Notes under the pieces: generated by a model
What the model was told of the DNA's origin: nothing
Database searches by the model: none
The model's input: the letters and a program-made list of their open reading frames with translations, nothing else
NCBI RefSeq assembly: GCF_002760655.1
Contig: NZ_PDOC01000005.1
Coordinates: 1 to 64,000, forward strand
Reading direction: 5' to 3'
Origin: Massilia eurypsychrophila
GTDB taxonomy: Bacteria; Pseudomonadota; Gammaproteobacteria; Burkholderiales; Burkholderiaceae_D
DNA length: 64,000 nt
Part shown: piece by piece, positions 27,494-36,690 of the stretch
Layout of the letters: each line of letters starts with the position of its first letter
Position numbering within the stretch: the stretch's first letter is position 1
Program-made: the position numbers and the translations under genes

Positions 27494-29857
27494 ATGCGTT
27501 GTGCGATTCTCGGATTGGTCGGCGGCGCGGCGTACCTGCAGACGGTGGCTGCCTTACCCGACACTGCGGCGATGGCGTTCTGCTGCACGCTGGCGTTGCT
27601 GCTGCTGTGCGGCCTGCGCGGTCCGGCGCGCGCCGCCGCCGCGGGCGCCTTGCTTGGCTTTTGCTGGGCGGCGCTGCTGGCGCACGTCGCGCTGGCGCCG
27701 CAGCTGGCCGCCGACGACGAAGGCCGCGACGTCACTCTGGTCGGCACCATCGACAGCCTGCCGTACCGCTTCGAGCAAGGCGTGCGCTTCAACTTTGCGG
27801 TCGAACGGGTCGCCGGCGCGCCGATGCACGTGCCGCCGCGCGTGTCGCTGGCATGGTACGCGGGCTTTCGCGACAAGTCGCAGCCGGTCGGCGCGGTGCA
27901 GCCGGGCGAGCGCTGGCAGCTCACCGTGCGCCTGCAGCGCCCGCACGGCAACGCCAACCCGTACGGCTTTGACTACGAAGTCTGGCTGCTCGAGCAGGGC
28001 GTGCGTGCCACCGGCTATGTGCGCGCGGAAAGCGGCGGCAACCGGCGCCTCGACGCCTTCGTTTTCAGCGTCCGCAACCTCGTCGAACTATGCCGGGCCA
28101 GGCTGCGCGACCGCATCCTGCGCGCGCTGCCCGACAAGCAGTACGCCGGCGTCATCGTCGCGCTGGTGGTGGGCGACCAGCGCGCGATCGACCAGTCCGA
28201 CTGGGCGGTGTTCAACCGCACCGGCATCAGCCACCTGATTTCGATCTCCGGCCTGCACATCACGATGATTGCCGGCCTGTTCGCGGCGCTGGCGTCGTAC
28301 CTGTGGCGCCGCTCGTTCTTCACCCGCGCCCAGCTGCCGCTGCTGCTGCCGGCGCAAAAGACGGCCGCGCTGGTCGGCGTCGTGGTGGCGCTGCTGTACG
28401 TGCTGCTGGCCGGTTTCGGCATTCCGGCGCAGCGCACGCTGTACATGCTGACCGTTGTCGCCGCCGCGCTGTGGTCGGGGCGCATCACCAACGTGTCGCA
28501 TGTGCTGTGCGTGGCGCTCGGCGTGGTGGTGCTGCTCGATCCGTGGGCGGTGCTGTGGCCGGGCTTCTGGCTGTCGTTCGGCGCGGTCGCCATCATCCTG
28601 TTCGCCACCGTCGGGCGCGTCGGCGTTCCGACCGCGGGGCTATGGAACCTGGTGCGGCTCGGCGCCCACACCCAGTACGTGGTCACGCTCGGCCTGGTGC
28701 CGCTGACGATGCTGCTTTTTTCGCAGGTGTCGCTGGTCGGCCCGATCGCCAACGCGGTGGCGATACCGCTGGTGAGCTTCGTCGTCACGCCGCTCGCGCT
28801 GGCTGGCAGCATGCTGCCGGCGCCGGTGTCGGACGTGCTGCTGGGCGTCGCCCACGCCGTGGTCGAGGCGCTGGCCTGGTTCCTCGGCTGGCTTGGCGAC
28901 AGCCGGCTGGCCGTGTGGAGCGCGCCGGCGCCATCGCCCTGGATGTTCTGCTTTGCGCTGGCCGGCACCTTGTGGATGCTGGCGCCGCGCGGCTGGCCGC
29001 ATCGCTGGGCGGGCGCCGTCGCGCTGCTGCCGATGGTGACCCAGCTGCCCACCGCTCCGGCGGCCGGCCAGTTCGCGGTAACGGCATTCGACGTCGGCCA
29101 GGGCATGGCGCTGCTGGTCGAAACCGCCGGCCACCGGCTGCTGTACGACACCGGCCCGGCGTATTCGCCGGAATCGAATGGAGGCAATCGCGTCATACTC
29201 CCTTACCTGAAGGCGCGCGGCATCGGCGCGCTTGACGGCATGGTCGTCAGCCACAGCGATACGGACCATGCCGGCGGCGCCGCCTCGATACTGGAAGACG
29301 TGCGTATAGGTTGGGTGGCGTCTTCACTGCCGCCGGGCCATCCGGTCGTCGTGCGCACGTCGGCGCGCCATGTGCGGTGTGAAGCGGGCCAGCGCTGGCA
29401 TTGGGACGGCGTCGATTTCGAGATGCTGCATCCGGCCGCGCCAAGCTACGGGAACGCTCACTTGAAGCCGAATGCGCGCAGCTGCACCTTGCGCATCTCG
29501 GCCGGGGCGCGCTCGATCCTGCTGGCGGCCGATATCGAGGCGGCGCAGGAAGAACAACTGCTGTCGGCGGCGCCGGCCAAGCTGCGCGCCGAAGTGCTGC
29601 TGGCGCCGCACCACGGCAGCGGCACCTCGTCGACGCCGGACTTCCTGCTCGCTGTCCGGCCCGCGCTAGGCGTGTTCCAGGTCGGCCATCGCAACCGCTA
29701 TCGCCATCCCAAGGCCGAAGTCTATGAGCGCTATGGCGATTTTGCGATCGGACGCTTGCGCACAGATGAATCGGGCGCCGTCATGCTCGATTTTGGCGCC
29801 GCCACCGGCGCGCGCGAATACCGGCGCGAGCATGCGCGCTACTGGTATGGGCGCTGA
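27494..29857 (+). CDS. comEC: ComEC/Rec2 DNA-uptake channel protein
   Basis: A 787-residue inner-membrane protein that moves single-stranded DNA into the cytoplasm during natural transformation. Order: N-terminal helices and DUF4131-type OB-like domain (about 1-190), the ComEC competence core (LVVGDQRAIDQSDWAVFNRTG then HLISISGLHITMIAG, about 225-260, plus about 8 helices), and a C-terminal metallo-beta-lactamase domain (DVGQGMALLVE, SHSDTDHAGG, LLAPHHGSGTSS). Full length, so likely functional. The open frame extends to 27413, but ATG 27494 (MRCAILG) starts at the first helix. Confidence 0.93.
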   Translation: MRCAILGLVGGAAYLQTVAALPDTAAMAFCCTLALLLLCGLRGPARAAAAGALLGFCWAALLAHVALAPQLAADDEGRDVTLVGTIDSLPYRFEQGVRFNFAVERVAGAPMHVPPRVSLAWYAGFRDKSQPVGAVQPGERWQLTVRLQRPHGNANPYGFDYEVWLLEQGVRATGYVRAESGGNRRLDAFVFSVRNLVELCRARLRDRILRALPDKQYAGVIVALVVGDQRAIDQSDWAVFNRTGISHLISISGLHITMIAGLFAALASYLWRRSFFTRAQLPLLLPAQKTAALVGVVVALLYVLLAGFGIPAQRTLYMLTVVAAALWSGRITNVSHVLCVALGVVVLLDPWAVLWPGFWLSFGAVAIILFATVGRVGVPTAGLWNLVRLGAHTQYVVTLGLVPLTMLLFSQVSLVGPIANAVAIPLVSFVVTPLALAGSMLPAPVSDVLLGVAHAVVEALAWFLGWLGDSRLAVWSAPAPSPWMFCFALAGTLWMLAPRGWPHRWAGAVALLPMVTQLPTAPAAGQFAVTAFDVGQGMALLVETAGHRLLYDTGPAYSPESNGGNRVILPYLKARGIGALDGMVVSHSDTDHAGGAASILEDVRIGWVASSLPPGHPVVVRTSARHVRCEAGQRWHWDGVDFEMLHPAAPSYGNAHLKPNARSCTLRISAGARSILLAADIEAAQEEQLLSAAPAKLRAEVLLAPHHGSGTSSTPDFLLAVRPALGVFQVGHRNRYRHPKAEVYERYGDFAIGRLRTDESGAVMLDFGAATGAREYRREHARYWYGR

Positions 29858-29860
29858 CGC

Positions 29861-30331
29861 TTAAGCGCGGACCCAGTGCATGACCCAGTTCTCTTGCCAC
29901 GTCTGGCCGTCGTCGCGCGAGAGCGCCTGGTGCCAGCGGCAGGAGTCGGACGAGATGCTGTCCCACACGCCGCGCACGAGGGTGGCGCCGGCGGCGTCCG
30001 AATCGGCGCTGTCCCACACGCCCACGCCGTCAGTAAAACTGCCCCAGGCAGGAGTGTTCAGTATCCCGCTTCGCCTGTTGACCCAATGGTCGGCCCACAG
30101 CTTGCGCTCGACGTCGAGCAGCCGGATCCCCATGCCGCTGAAGTTGCGGGACGGGATGCGCAATTCCTCGACGCTCGCAATGCCCCCGAGTGCCGCGTAC
30201 ACGGTGGCGTCGCCATCGAACGCGTCCCACTGATTGTCCTTCAACTGGCGATGCGCGATCTTCCAATGGCCGGTCAGAAAATCGAAATCGCCGGCTTTGC
30301 CCGTCGCTGCCGGCTGGCTGCTGTTTGTCAT
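29861..30331 (-). CDS. DUF1579-like small calycin/lipocalin-type protein
   Basis: A 156-residue soluble protein. The opening FDFLTGHWKIAHRQL followed by alternating short strands (GGIASVEELRIP, GMGIRLLDVERKLWADHWVNRR, GVWDSISSDSCRWHQALSRDDGQTWQENWVMHW) is typical of DUF1579, predicted to be a ten-strand barrel. Function unknown; family members are often called signal or lipocalin-like proteins without evidence. It converges with comEC 3 bases away. Confidence 0.72.
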   Translation of the reverse strand: MTNSSQPAATGKAGDFDFLTGHWKIAHRQLKDNQWDAFDGDATVYAALGGIASVEELRIPSRNFSGMGIRLLDVERKLWADHWVNRRSGILNTPAWGSFTDGVGVWDSADSDAAGATLVRGVWDSISSDSCRWHQALSRDDGQTWQENWVMHWVRA

Positions 30332-30462
30332 GCACGTCTCCTTGAAACTTCACAAGGTACGCGCCAATCAGGTCACATTCGGCCCTGCTTGCTGTTCAAT
30401 CTCCGGCAGAGTAGGGGAATCCTTCTAGCTGCGCAGTTAGCGGGCGCATTACAATTGTGCCC

Positions 30463-31260
30463 ATGACAAAACACCTTCTGCATTTCACGCACGGCAACGG
30501 CTTCCCGGCAGGCGTCTATCGGCGCTTCCTCGATGGCCTTGGCGACGAGTTCGATGTTCGCTCGACCGACATGGTCGGCCACGACGACGCGTTTCCAGTG
30601 TCGGACGGCTGGCCGGAGCTGGTGGCCGAACTGATCTCGCGGCTCGAGGCATACCCGGAGCCGGCAATCCTGGTCGGCCATTCGCTTGGCGGCATGCTCA
30701 GCCTGATGGCCGCCAAGCAGCGCCCGGACCTGGTGCGCTGCGTCGTGATGCTCGACTCGCCCGTGGTGTCGGGCTGGCGCGCCTGGCTGTGGCGCTTCGC
30801 AAAGGAGCGCGGCTGGGACGACCGCTTCTCACCGGCCAAATCGTCGCATCGCCGACGCACCGTGTGGCCGGACGCGCAGGCCGGCTACCAGCACTTCGCC
30901 TGCAAGCCGATCTTTGCGGCGTGGGCTCCTGGGGTGCTGGAAGACTACATGCTGCACGGCCTGATGCCGCATCCGGATGGCGTGCAGCTGCGCTTTTCGC
31001 GCGAAGTCGAAACCGATATCTACCGCTCGCTGCCGCACCACCTGGGCACGCTGGTGCGCCCGCCGTTTCCGGTGCCGATCGGCTTCATCGCCGGCGACAA
31101 CTCGTTCGAACTGCGCCAGGCTGGACTCGATGCGACGCGCCGCCTGGTGGGCGAGAACTTCGCCGAGATCAAGGGCGGACACCTGTTCCCGATGGAGTCG
31201 CCCGACCTGGCGGCGAAGCTGACGCGCGAGATGATTGCGCGGTTGCTGGCGGCATCGTAA
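30463..31260 (+). CDS. Alpha/beta hydrolase
   Basis: A 265-residue cytosolic hydrolase. The oxyanion strand is HFTHGNGFPAG, the nucleophile is in GHSLGG (AILVGHSLGGMLSLM), a late acidic residue is in IAGDNSF, and the catalytic histidine is in KGGHLFPME. The cap region (about 115-190) is rich in Trp and Arg. It resembles Ser-hydrolases often found beside dcd in betaproteobacteria; the substrate is unknown. ATG 30463 is preferred to GTG 30457 because MTKHLLHFTHGNG opens the first strand. Confidence 0.84.
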   Translation: MTKHLLHFTHGNGFPAGVYRRFLDGLGDEFDVRSTDMVGHDDAFPVSDGWPELVAELISRLEAYPEPAILVGHSLGGMLSLMAAKQRPDLVRCVVMLDSPVVSGWRAWLWRFAKERGWDDRFSPAKSSHRRRTVWPDAQAGYQHFACKPIFAAWAPGVLEDYMLHGLMPHPDGVQLRFSREVETDIYRSLPHHLGTLVRPPFPVPIGFIAGDNSFELRQAGLDATRRLVGENFAEIKGGHLFPMESPDLAAKLTREMIARLLAAS

Positions 31261-31355
31261 ATAAATACCGGGCGGATAAATTCGCGTAAAATCGCTGCAT
31301 CCGGCGCGCCGCGCGCGCCCAGCATCGATTACTACTCTATGGAAAAGCCCCCGCG

Positions 31356-31925
31356 ATGACTATCAAAAGCGATAAATGGATCCGCCGCATGGCGCTCGAA
31401 ACCGGCATGATCGAGCCGTTCGAACCTGGCCAGGTGCGCCAGGACGCCGAAGGGCGCAAGACGATCTCTTACGGTACCTCGTCATACGGCTACGACATCC
31501 GCTGCGCCGACGAGTTCAAGATTTTCACGAACATCAACAGCACCATCGTCGACCCGAAGAACTTCGATTCGAATTCCTTCGTCGACGTCAAGAGCGACGT
31601 CTGCATCATCCCGCCCAATTCGTTCGCGCTGGCGCGCACCATCGAGTACTTCCGCATCCCGCGCAATGTGCTGACGATCTGCCTGGGCAAATCGACCTAC
31701 GCGCGCTGCGGCATCATCGTCAACGTGACGCCGTTTGAGCCGGAGTGGGAAGGCTACGTGACGCTCGAGTTTTCCAACACCACCCCGCTGCCGGCCAAGA
31801 TCTACGCCGGCGAAGGCTGCGCGCAGGTGCTGTTCTTTGAAAGCGACGAGGTCTGCGAGACGTCGTACAAGGACCGCGGCGGCAAGTACCAGGGACAAAG
31901 CGGCGTGACATTGCCAAAGGCTTGA
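31356..31925 (+). CDS. dcd: dCTP deaminase
   Basis: A 189-residue trimeric enzyme converting dCTP to dUTP for thymidylate supply. Family motifs are complete: [52 protein letters not shown] (with the catalytic Ser, Arg and Glu) and [15 protein letters not shown]. Length is normal. It lies 95 bases after the hydrolase gene on the same strand; a terminator follows. Confidence 0.97.
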   Translation: MTIKSDKWIRRMALETGMIEPFEPGQVRQDAEGRKTISYGTSSYGYDIRCADEFKIFTNINSTIVDPKNFDSNSFVDVKSDVCIIPPNSFALARTIEYFRIPRNVLTICLGKSTYARCGIIVNVTPFEPEWEGYVTLEFSNTTPLPAKIYAGEGCAQVLFFESDEVCETSYKDRGGKYQGQSGVTLPKA

Positions 31926-31950
31926 GTCCTGCGTGCGGCCGGACCAATCG

Positions 31951-31978
31951 AAAAGCGCCTGCGGGCGCTTTTTTTTCG
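31951..31978 (+). terminator. Rho-independent terminator of dcd
   Basis: 9-bp stem AAAAGCGCC/GGCGCTTTT with loop TGCG, followed by a run of eight T. Confidence 0.92.
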
Positions 31979-32053
31979 CTCGGCGCGTCTGGCCTTAATG
32001 ACAAAAAGATGATACTTTCCTAGAGTTAACTTTTTGATTTTGTTAAAGAATTC

Positions 32054-34528
32054 ATGCATATACGCCATTTCGCCGCACCCCATTCCTTCCCCTGCAAGGC
32101 CGTTCCCGCGGCGATCGTCCTGCTGGCGTTGAGCTGCCACGCCCACGCCCAGACGGCGCCGGCCGAGCCGGGCGCGCCGGTAGCCGCCAAGGCCGCCACG
32201 CCAGCTGCGTCGGCCGCCGCCAAGGCCGACCCGAAAGCGGCCACCGCTGCAGCCGCGCCGGCGCCGGAGGGCCCGATGCAAGTGGTCAACGTCATCAGCG
32301 AGCGCGACACCAACCGGGTCGACCGCCAGGTCTACGACATCAAAACGGGCGCCGCCACGGCGGGCGCGTCGATCGGCGATATCCTCAACAACGTGCCCTC
32401 GGTCAACGTCGATCCGAACGGCACCGTGCGCCTGCGCGGCAGCGAGCGCGTCACCGTGCTGGTAGACGGCAAGCCGACCGCGCAGCTGCAGGGCGAGAAC
32501 CGGGCGGCGGCGATCAACGCCTTGCCGGCCGAGAACTACGAGTCGGTCCAGGTGATCAACAACCCGGGCGCCGAATTCGGCAACGAAGCCGGCGGCGGAC
32601 CGATCCTGAACCTGATTTCACGCCGCTTTACCAAGCCGGGCGGCAACGGCAGCGTGGCGGCCAACGTCGGTCCGGACGGGCGCCGCAACGCCTTTGCCAA
32701 CGGCAGTTATAGTTCCGGCTACGCCTCCGTCAACGGCACCTTGAACGTGCGGCGCGACGGCAACGACATCGAGTCGACGCAGCTGCGCGAGCGCATTGAC
32801 CCGCTGACCGGCGCCGTCAGCCGCCTGCGCCAGAACGTCGCGCGCGAAGCGATCAGCGACTTCGTCCAGGCCGGCGTGGGCGGGCGCTACAACTACAACG
32901 CGCGCGATACCTTGACCGCCTCGGTGTCGGTCAACCAGCGCGGCAACGACGCCAGCGCCAACGAACGCTTCACCGATCTGGGCGCCGGCGTGCTGCCGCT
33001 GGTCGATTATTCGACCCGCCGCACCACCGATGGCGACGCCCGCAACTACGAACTGGTGACGGGCTTCGAGCGCCGCTTCGCCGCCGATGGCCAGACGCTG
33101 AAAGTGGACCTGCGCCATTCATCCAACAACAACGTCAACGAGACCGCCACGCTGTACCAGGGCCTGGTGATTCCCGCCACCGGCGCGCCTAGCCTGCGCG
33201 ACTACACACAAAACGGTCAGACGCGCCTGCGCCTGACTGACCTCAGCTCCGATTATTCCGGCAAGATGGGCGCCGGCTTCCTGACTACCGGCGGGCGTTG
33301 GCAGCGCCATCGTCAGACTATCGACAACCGTTACCTGTTCCTCAGCGGCCTGATCCTGGACACCCGGCGCAGCAACCTGTTCGAGCTGGACCAGGACGTG
33401 GTGGCCGCCTACGGCAGCTATGAGATGCCGATCGATAAGCTGTGGTCCGTCAAGGGCGGCTTGCGGGTCGAGCATACCGACCTCGCGCTGGACCAGGTCA
33501 CCAGCGCCATCGAGGCGGGCCAGAACTACCTGAGCTATCTGCCCAGCCTGTTCCTGACCTACAAGCTGGACAAGAACTCGAATCTGCGCCTGTCGTACGC
33601 CGAGCGCATTTCGCGTCCCAGCGCAGGCGAACTGAACCCGTTCGTCAATTACGCCAACGATTACTATGTCAGTTCCGGTAATCCGCGCCTGCGCCCGGTC
33701 AAGCTCCATTCGCTCGAGCTCGGCTACGAAACGCGCGTCATGGGGCTGATGCCGGTCACCTTGCGCGGCTACCTGCGGCGCGAATCGGACGTCATTACCG
33801 ACCGCCGGATATTCTTGACCGAGAATACCTTGCTGACCACGCGGGAGAACCTGGGCGACCGCCGCGCCGGCGGCGTCGAGTTTTCGGTGATGGGAATGGT
33901 GCCGCCGGGCTTCCGCGTCGCCGGTATCGCTTTGCCCAACATTCGCTTCATGTTCAACGGTAACTGGGCCTATACCCAGCAGGATCGCCTTGATGCATTC
34001 GGCCTGACCGGCGACAAGCGTTCGACGTCGTCGCTGCAGTTGCAGGGCGGCGGGCAATGGCAGATCAGCCCGAACGATGTGCTGAGCGTGATGGCGTTTC
34101 ACCAGGGACGGTTGTTGTCCGGTGAAGGCTATCGCGAGCCGTTCGGCACGATGAACCTGGCGTACGAACACAAGTTCAGCCCGCGCCTGTCGTTGAACAT
34201 ACGCGCCAACGACGTGCTGCGCTCGTCCAACCAGAAGTTCCGCGTCGATACGCCCACCTTGCGCGACCAGACTGACACCATCGTCAACCAGCGCCGCGTC
34301 TACGTGGGCTTGCGCTATACCTTCGGCGGCGTGACCGGCAACGATGCCGTGCGCAATGCGCTGCAATCGGCCGGCGTCAACGCCGACAGCCCGGCGGCGC
34401 GCGAAGCGATTCGCATGATGCAGGCCGCGCAAGCGGCCACGCCGGCGGCAAAGGCAGAACCGGCGCCGGCGCCGGCACCCGCTCCAGCGCCTGCCAATCC
34501 GCCAGCACCGCAGACAACCCCAGCGTAA
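32054..34528 (+). CDS. TonB-dependent outer-membrane receptor with proline-rich C-terminal tail
   Basis: An 824-residue outer-membrane transporter. Signal peptide to about residue 32 (CHAHA-QT), then an Ala/Pro-rich linker (33-75), a plug domain (SIGDILNNVPSVNVDPNGTVRLRGSERVTVLVDGKPTAQL, about 95-150) and a beta-barrel of the 'outer membrane beta-barrel family' type. Barrels normally end in a C-terminal aromatic residue; here the last recognisable strand (RRVYVGLRYTFGG) is followed by about 65 extra residues ending in an (AP)n stretch. The substrate cannot be told from sequence. Upstream there is only a short AT-rich region and no obvious Fur site. It is monocistronic, with a terminator behind it. 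Confidence 0.88.
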   Translation: MHIRHFAAPHSFPCKAVPAAIVLLALSCHAHAQTAPAEPGAPVAAKAATPAASAAAKADPKAATAAAAPAPEGPMQVVNVISERDTNRVDRQVYDIKTGAATAGASIGDILNNVPSVNVDPNGTVRLRGSERVTVLVDGKPTAQLQGENRAAAINALPAENYESVQVINNPGAEFGNEAGGGPILNLISRRFTKPGGNGSVAANVGPDGRRNAFANGSYSSGYASVNGTLNVRRDGNDIESTQLRERIDPLTGAVSRLRQNVAREAISDFVQAGVGGRYNYNARDTLTASVSVNQRGNDASANERFTDLGAGVLPLVDYSTRRTTDGDARNYELVTGFERRFAADGQTLKVDLRHSSNNNVNETATLYQGLVIPATGAPSLRDYTQNGQTRLRLTDLSSDYSGKMGAGFLTTGGRWQRHRQTIDNRYLFLSGLILDTRRSNLFELDQDVVAAYGSYEMPIDKLWSVKGGLRVEHTDLALDQVTSAIEAGQNYLSYLPSLFLTYKLDKNSNLRLSYAERISRPSAGELNPFVNYANDYYVSSGNPRLRPVKLHSLELGYETRVMGLMPVTLRGYLRRESDVITDRRIFLTENTLLTTRENLGDRRAGGVEFSVMGMVPPGFRVAGIALPNIRFMFNGNWAYTQQDRLDAFGLTGDKRSTSSLQLQGGGQWQISPNDVLSVMAFHQGRLLSGEGYREPFGTMNLAYEHKFSPRLSLNIRANDVLRSSNQKFRVDTPTLRDQTDTIVNQRRVYVGLRYTFGGVTGNDAVRNALQSAGVNADSPAAREAIRMMQAAQAATPAAKAEPAPAPAPAPAPANPPAPQTTPA

Positions 34529-34548
34529 CACCTCGATGGTTTAGTCGA

Positions 34549-34578
34549 AAAAAAAGAGCCATTAAAGGCTCTTTTTTT
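34549..34578 (+). terminator. Rho-independent terminator of the TonB receptor gene
   Basis: 12-bp stem (AAAAAAAGAGCC with GGCTCTTTTTTT) around a 6-base loop, with the T run in the 3' arm. Confidence 0.92.
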
Positions 34579-34600
34579 GCTCTAACACTCGTCGGCGAAA

Positions 34601-34625
34601 TGGAATTCCCGCGTGCGCGGGAATA
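34601..34625. repeat. REP-like palindrome (ATTCCCGCG-TG-CGCGGGAAT)
   Basis: Perfect 9-bp arms within TGGAATTCCCGCGTGCGCGG and the following GAATAACGG. Very similar short palindromes are scattered through many betaproteobacterial genomes as intergenic repeats. Only one copy was noticed here. Confidence 0.55.
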
Positions 34626-34662
34626 ACGGTCTTACTGTCATCGCCTCGCGCTCAGCGAGAGC

Positions 34663-34684
34663 GGGTCTGACTATAGTCAGACCC
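34663..34684. repeat. 22-bp perfect palindrome at the left edge of the duplicated decarboxylase fragment
   Basis: GGGTCTGACTA directly followed by its exact complement. It ends 10 bases before the stop codon of the truncated decarboxylase. It could be a REP/RAYT-type element or a recombination scar. Confidence 0.6.
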
Positions 34685-34694
34685 TACAAACGTC

Positions 34695-35459
34695 TCATTG
34701 GTTCCGCACGCAGTCGACAAAGTAGCCGCGCTTGCCGTCGACTTCGCGTTTGACCAGGCCATGGACGTCGGTCTCGAAGCCGGGGAAGCGCTCGTTGAAA
34801 TCGCGTGCGAAGCGCAGGTAGTCGACGATCGTCTTGTTGAAGCGCTCGCCGGGAATGAGCAGCGGGATACCCGGCGGGTATGGCGTCAGCAGGATCGCGG
34901 TGATGCGGCCTTCCAGTTCCTCGATGGCGACACGGTCGATTTCCCGGTGTGCCATCTTGGCGAATGCGTCCGACGGCTTCATCGCCGGGATCATGTCGGA
35001 CAGGTACATCTCGGTCGTCAGGCGGGCGACGTCGTAGGCCTTGTAGAAGTCGTGGATCAGGTCGCGCAGGCCCATCGCTTCGTAGCGCGGGTTGGCGGCG
35101 GCGAACTGGGGCAGGATGCGCCACATCGGCTGGTTCTTGTCGTAGTCGTCCTTGAACTGCTGCAGGGCGGTGACGAGCGTGTTCCAGCGGCCCTTGGTGA
35201 TGCCGATCGTGAACATGATGAAGAACGAGTACAGCCCGCACTTCTCGATGATGACGCCGTGTTCGGCCAGGTACTTGGTGACGATCGACGCAGGGATGCC
35301 GGAGTCGCTGAAGACGCCGTCGAGCGACAGGCCAGGGGTGACCACGGTCGCCTTGATCGGGTCGAGCATGTTGAAGCCGGGGGCTAGATTGCCGAAACCG
35401 TGCCAGTCGTCCTCGGCGCGGATCATCCAGTCGTCCTGGGTGCCGATGCCTTCTTCGGA
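34695..35459 (-). pseudogene. Truncated duplicate of the Orn/Lys/Arg decarboxylase (C-terminal third only)
   Basis: The sequence matches the 3' end of the intact decarboxylase at 38379-39146 over 759 bp. It encodes the last ~255 residues (from about SEEGIGTQDDWMIRAEDDW) without the PLP-binding core or any start region. It lacks 9 bp (three residues, Cys-Gln-Ser) and has about a dozen substitutions, all within 34701-35169; the remaining ~290 bp (35170-35459) are identical to the intact gene. It carries one extra codon before its stop. Promoterless and without the catalytic lysine, so not a working enzyme. Confidence 0.92.
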
Positions 35460-35658
35460 AGAGCCGCTCGGACCCCATTCCTCGAATCATGCTCTCGTGT
35501 TCGCACGGAAATGCACGCTAGGCACAGAATCATTGCCGCACGTCAACTCCAGCTTTAGCCAGAAAACTATCCTTAATGAACAATGGCGGCACGATTTAAC
35601 GCTGATGGATTTCTAGCGGTTGCCCCGCTGTTGACAACCTAAGACAGGGGGCGTTCAG
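35460..35658. other. Non-coding junction between decarboxylase fragment and island genes
   Basis: The 199 bases after the end of the duplicated fragment show no homology to the intact decarboxylase locus and no gene. A TTGACA at 35631-35636 could be part of a promoter, but no fitting -10 is seen. Confidence 0.4.
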
Positions 35659-36579
35659 ATGACGCGCGAAACAAAGCTGGAAGTAGCACGTAAAAGCAGG
35701 CGCAAAAGCTGCAGAACACTTGGGGTTGTATTGTTGACCTTATTGCCTCGTCTAGCGTTCGCCGACCTGCCGCTCACGGTTGAACACATCATCACTGAAC
35801 GAGGCAAGGTAAAACTAGACCTATCGATTGGTTACGCAAATAGCGACCGCCAGGGAGTTTCGGCAGCAGAGCCCATCTCTGTGCAGACCGGTCCTACCTC
35901 ATTTATCGCAATCCCAACGCAGTTTGGCGAGAGTATTGGGAACAGCGACACCACCGTTACATCGCTGGGTCTGCGTTATGGACTCACTGCCAAAGCCGAG
36001 ATTTATGCGCGCCTGAGCGGGCTGATGTCAAACCAGAGAAGCAGCGGCCTCGGGCAATCCGTCGAAAAAAATGAATCGCGGTTTGTCGATGCATGGGCAG
36101 GAATAAATTATCAATTTAAAGATGACGGATATACACCTGCACTTGTGGGTTTTGCAGAATTAGCCCTGAGCGAGAAGCATCGTAGTAGCACCTCCAGATT
36201 TAAGTCAGTAATGTTTGGCGCCACCACATACAAGGCCATCGACCCGGTGGTGTTCTCGCTCACCGCCGCCTACCGCTACAACGGGAGCCTTCAAGAAATG
36301 GAGCAAAGATACGAGCCAGGCAACCTACTCTTGATCAACCCTTGCGTCGCTTTTGCGGTAAACGACCGCGTGACTCTATCCACGGATGTGCAATGGACCC
36401 GTCTCAGCGCAAGCAGGCTCAGCGGCAACTCTCAGGGTATCGCTCGAACTGCTACTGATCTGGTTCTGGGCGTCGGCTACGCCATCAACAGAGACAACAC
36501 AGTCAACACCACCTTCAAGGTCAATGCTTCGGGCCGCGGGGGTTCTGAACTGCGACTCAACTGGCTCTACACTTTTTGA
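35659..36579 (+). CDS. Outer-membrane beta-barrel protein (transporter-like) of the C39 cassette
   Basis: A 306-residue protein. A long, Arg/Lys-rich signal peptide (about 1-35, cleavage near AFA-DL) is followed by a domain of alternating amphipathic strands (GKVKLDLSIGYANSD, VTSLGLRYGLTAKAEIYARLSG, FVDAWAGINYQFKDDG, PVVFSLTAAYRYNGS, VTLSTDVQWTRLSA, LRLNWLYTF) ending in a C-terminal Phe, the mark of outer-membrane barrels. No TonB box or plug. It resembles the 'transporter'/FapF-like outer-membrane proteins encoded near C39 peptidases in gammaproteobacteria (inference). The downstream genes suggest it exports a processed peptide or protein. Lower GC than the flanks. Confidence 0.7.
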   Translation: MTRETKLEVARKSRRKSCRTLGVVLLTLLPRLAFADLPLTVEHIITERGKVKLDLSIGYANSDRQGVSAAEPISVQTGPTSFIAIPTQFGESIGNSDTTVTSLGLRYGLTAKAEIYARLSGLMSNQRSSGLGQSVEKNESRFVDAWAGINYQFKDDGYTPALVGFAELALSEKHRSSTSRFKSVMFGATTYKAIDPVVFSLTAAYRYNGSLQEMEQRYEPGNLLLINPCVAFAVNDRVTLSTDVQWTRLSASRLSGNSQGIARTATDLVLGVGYAINRDNTVNTTFKVNASGRGGSELRLNWLYTF

Positions 36580-36638
36580 AGAGAAGGACGGGCCTCCGGG
36601 GCCCAGCAGAAATTGGTAGTGCCCAGCACGACCAAGGC

Positions 36639-36662
36639 GCCTCGATGTTACCTTTTCGAGGC
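36639..36662 (+). terminator. Weak hairpin between barrel gene and glycine-rich peptide gene
   Basis: 7-bp stem GCCTCGA/TCGAGGC around a 10-base loop, followed by TTATT. It may reduce read-through into the next gene. Confidence 0.4.
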
Positions 36663-36690
36663 TTATTATGTCGTTTCAAAAGGAGCGTAA

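Noticed and set aside
34695-35459. Short decarboxylase as a working small enzyme
   Set aside because: It lacks the PLP lysine domain and any start signals; it is a truncated duplicate.
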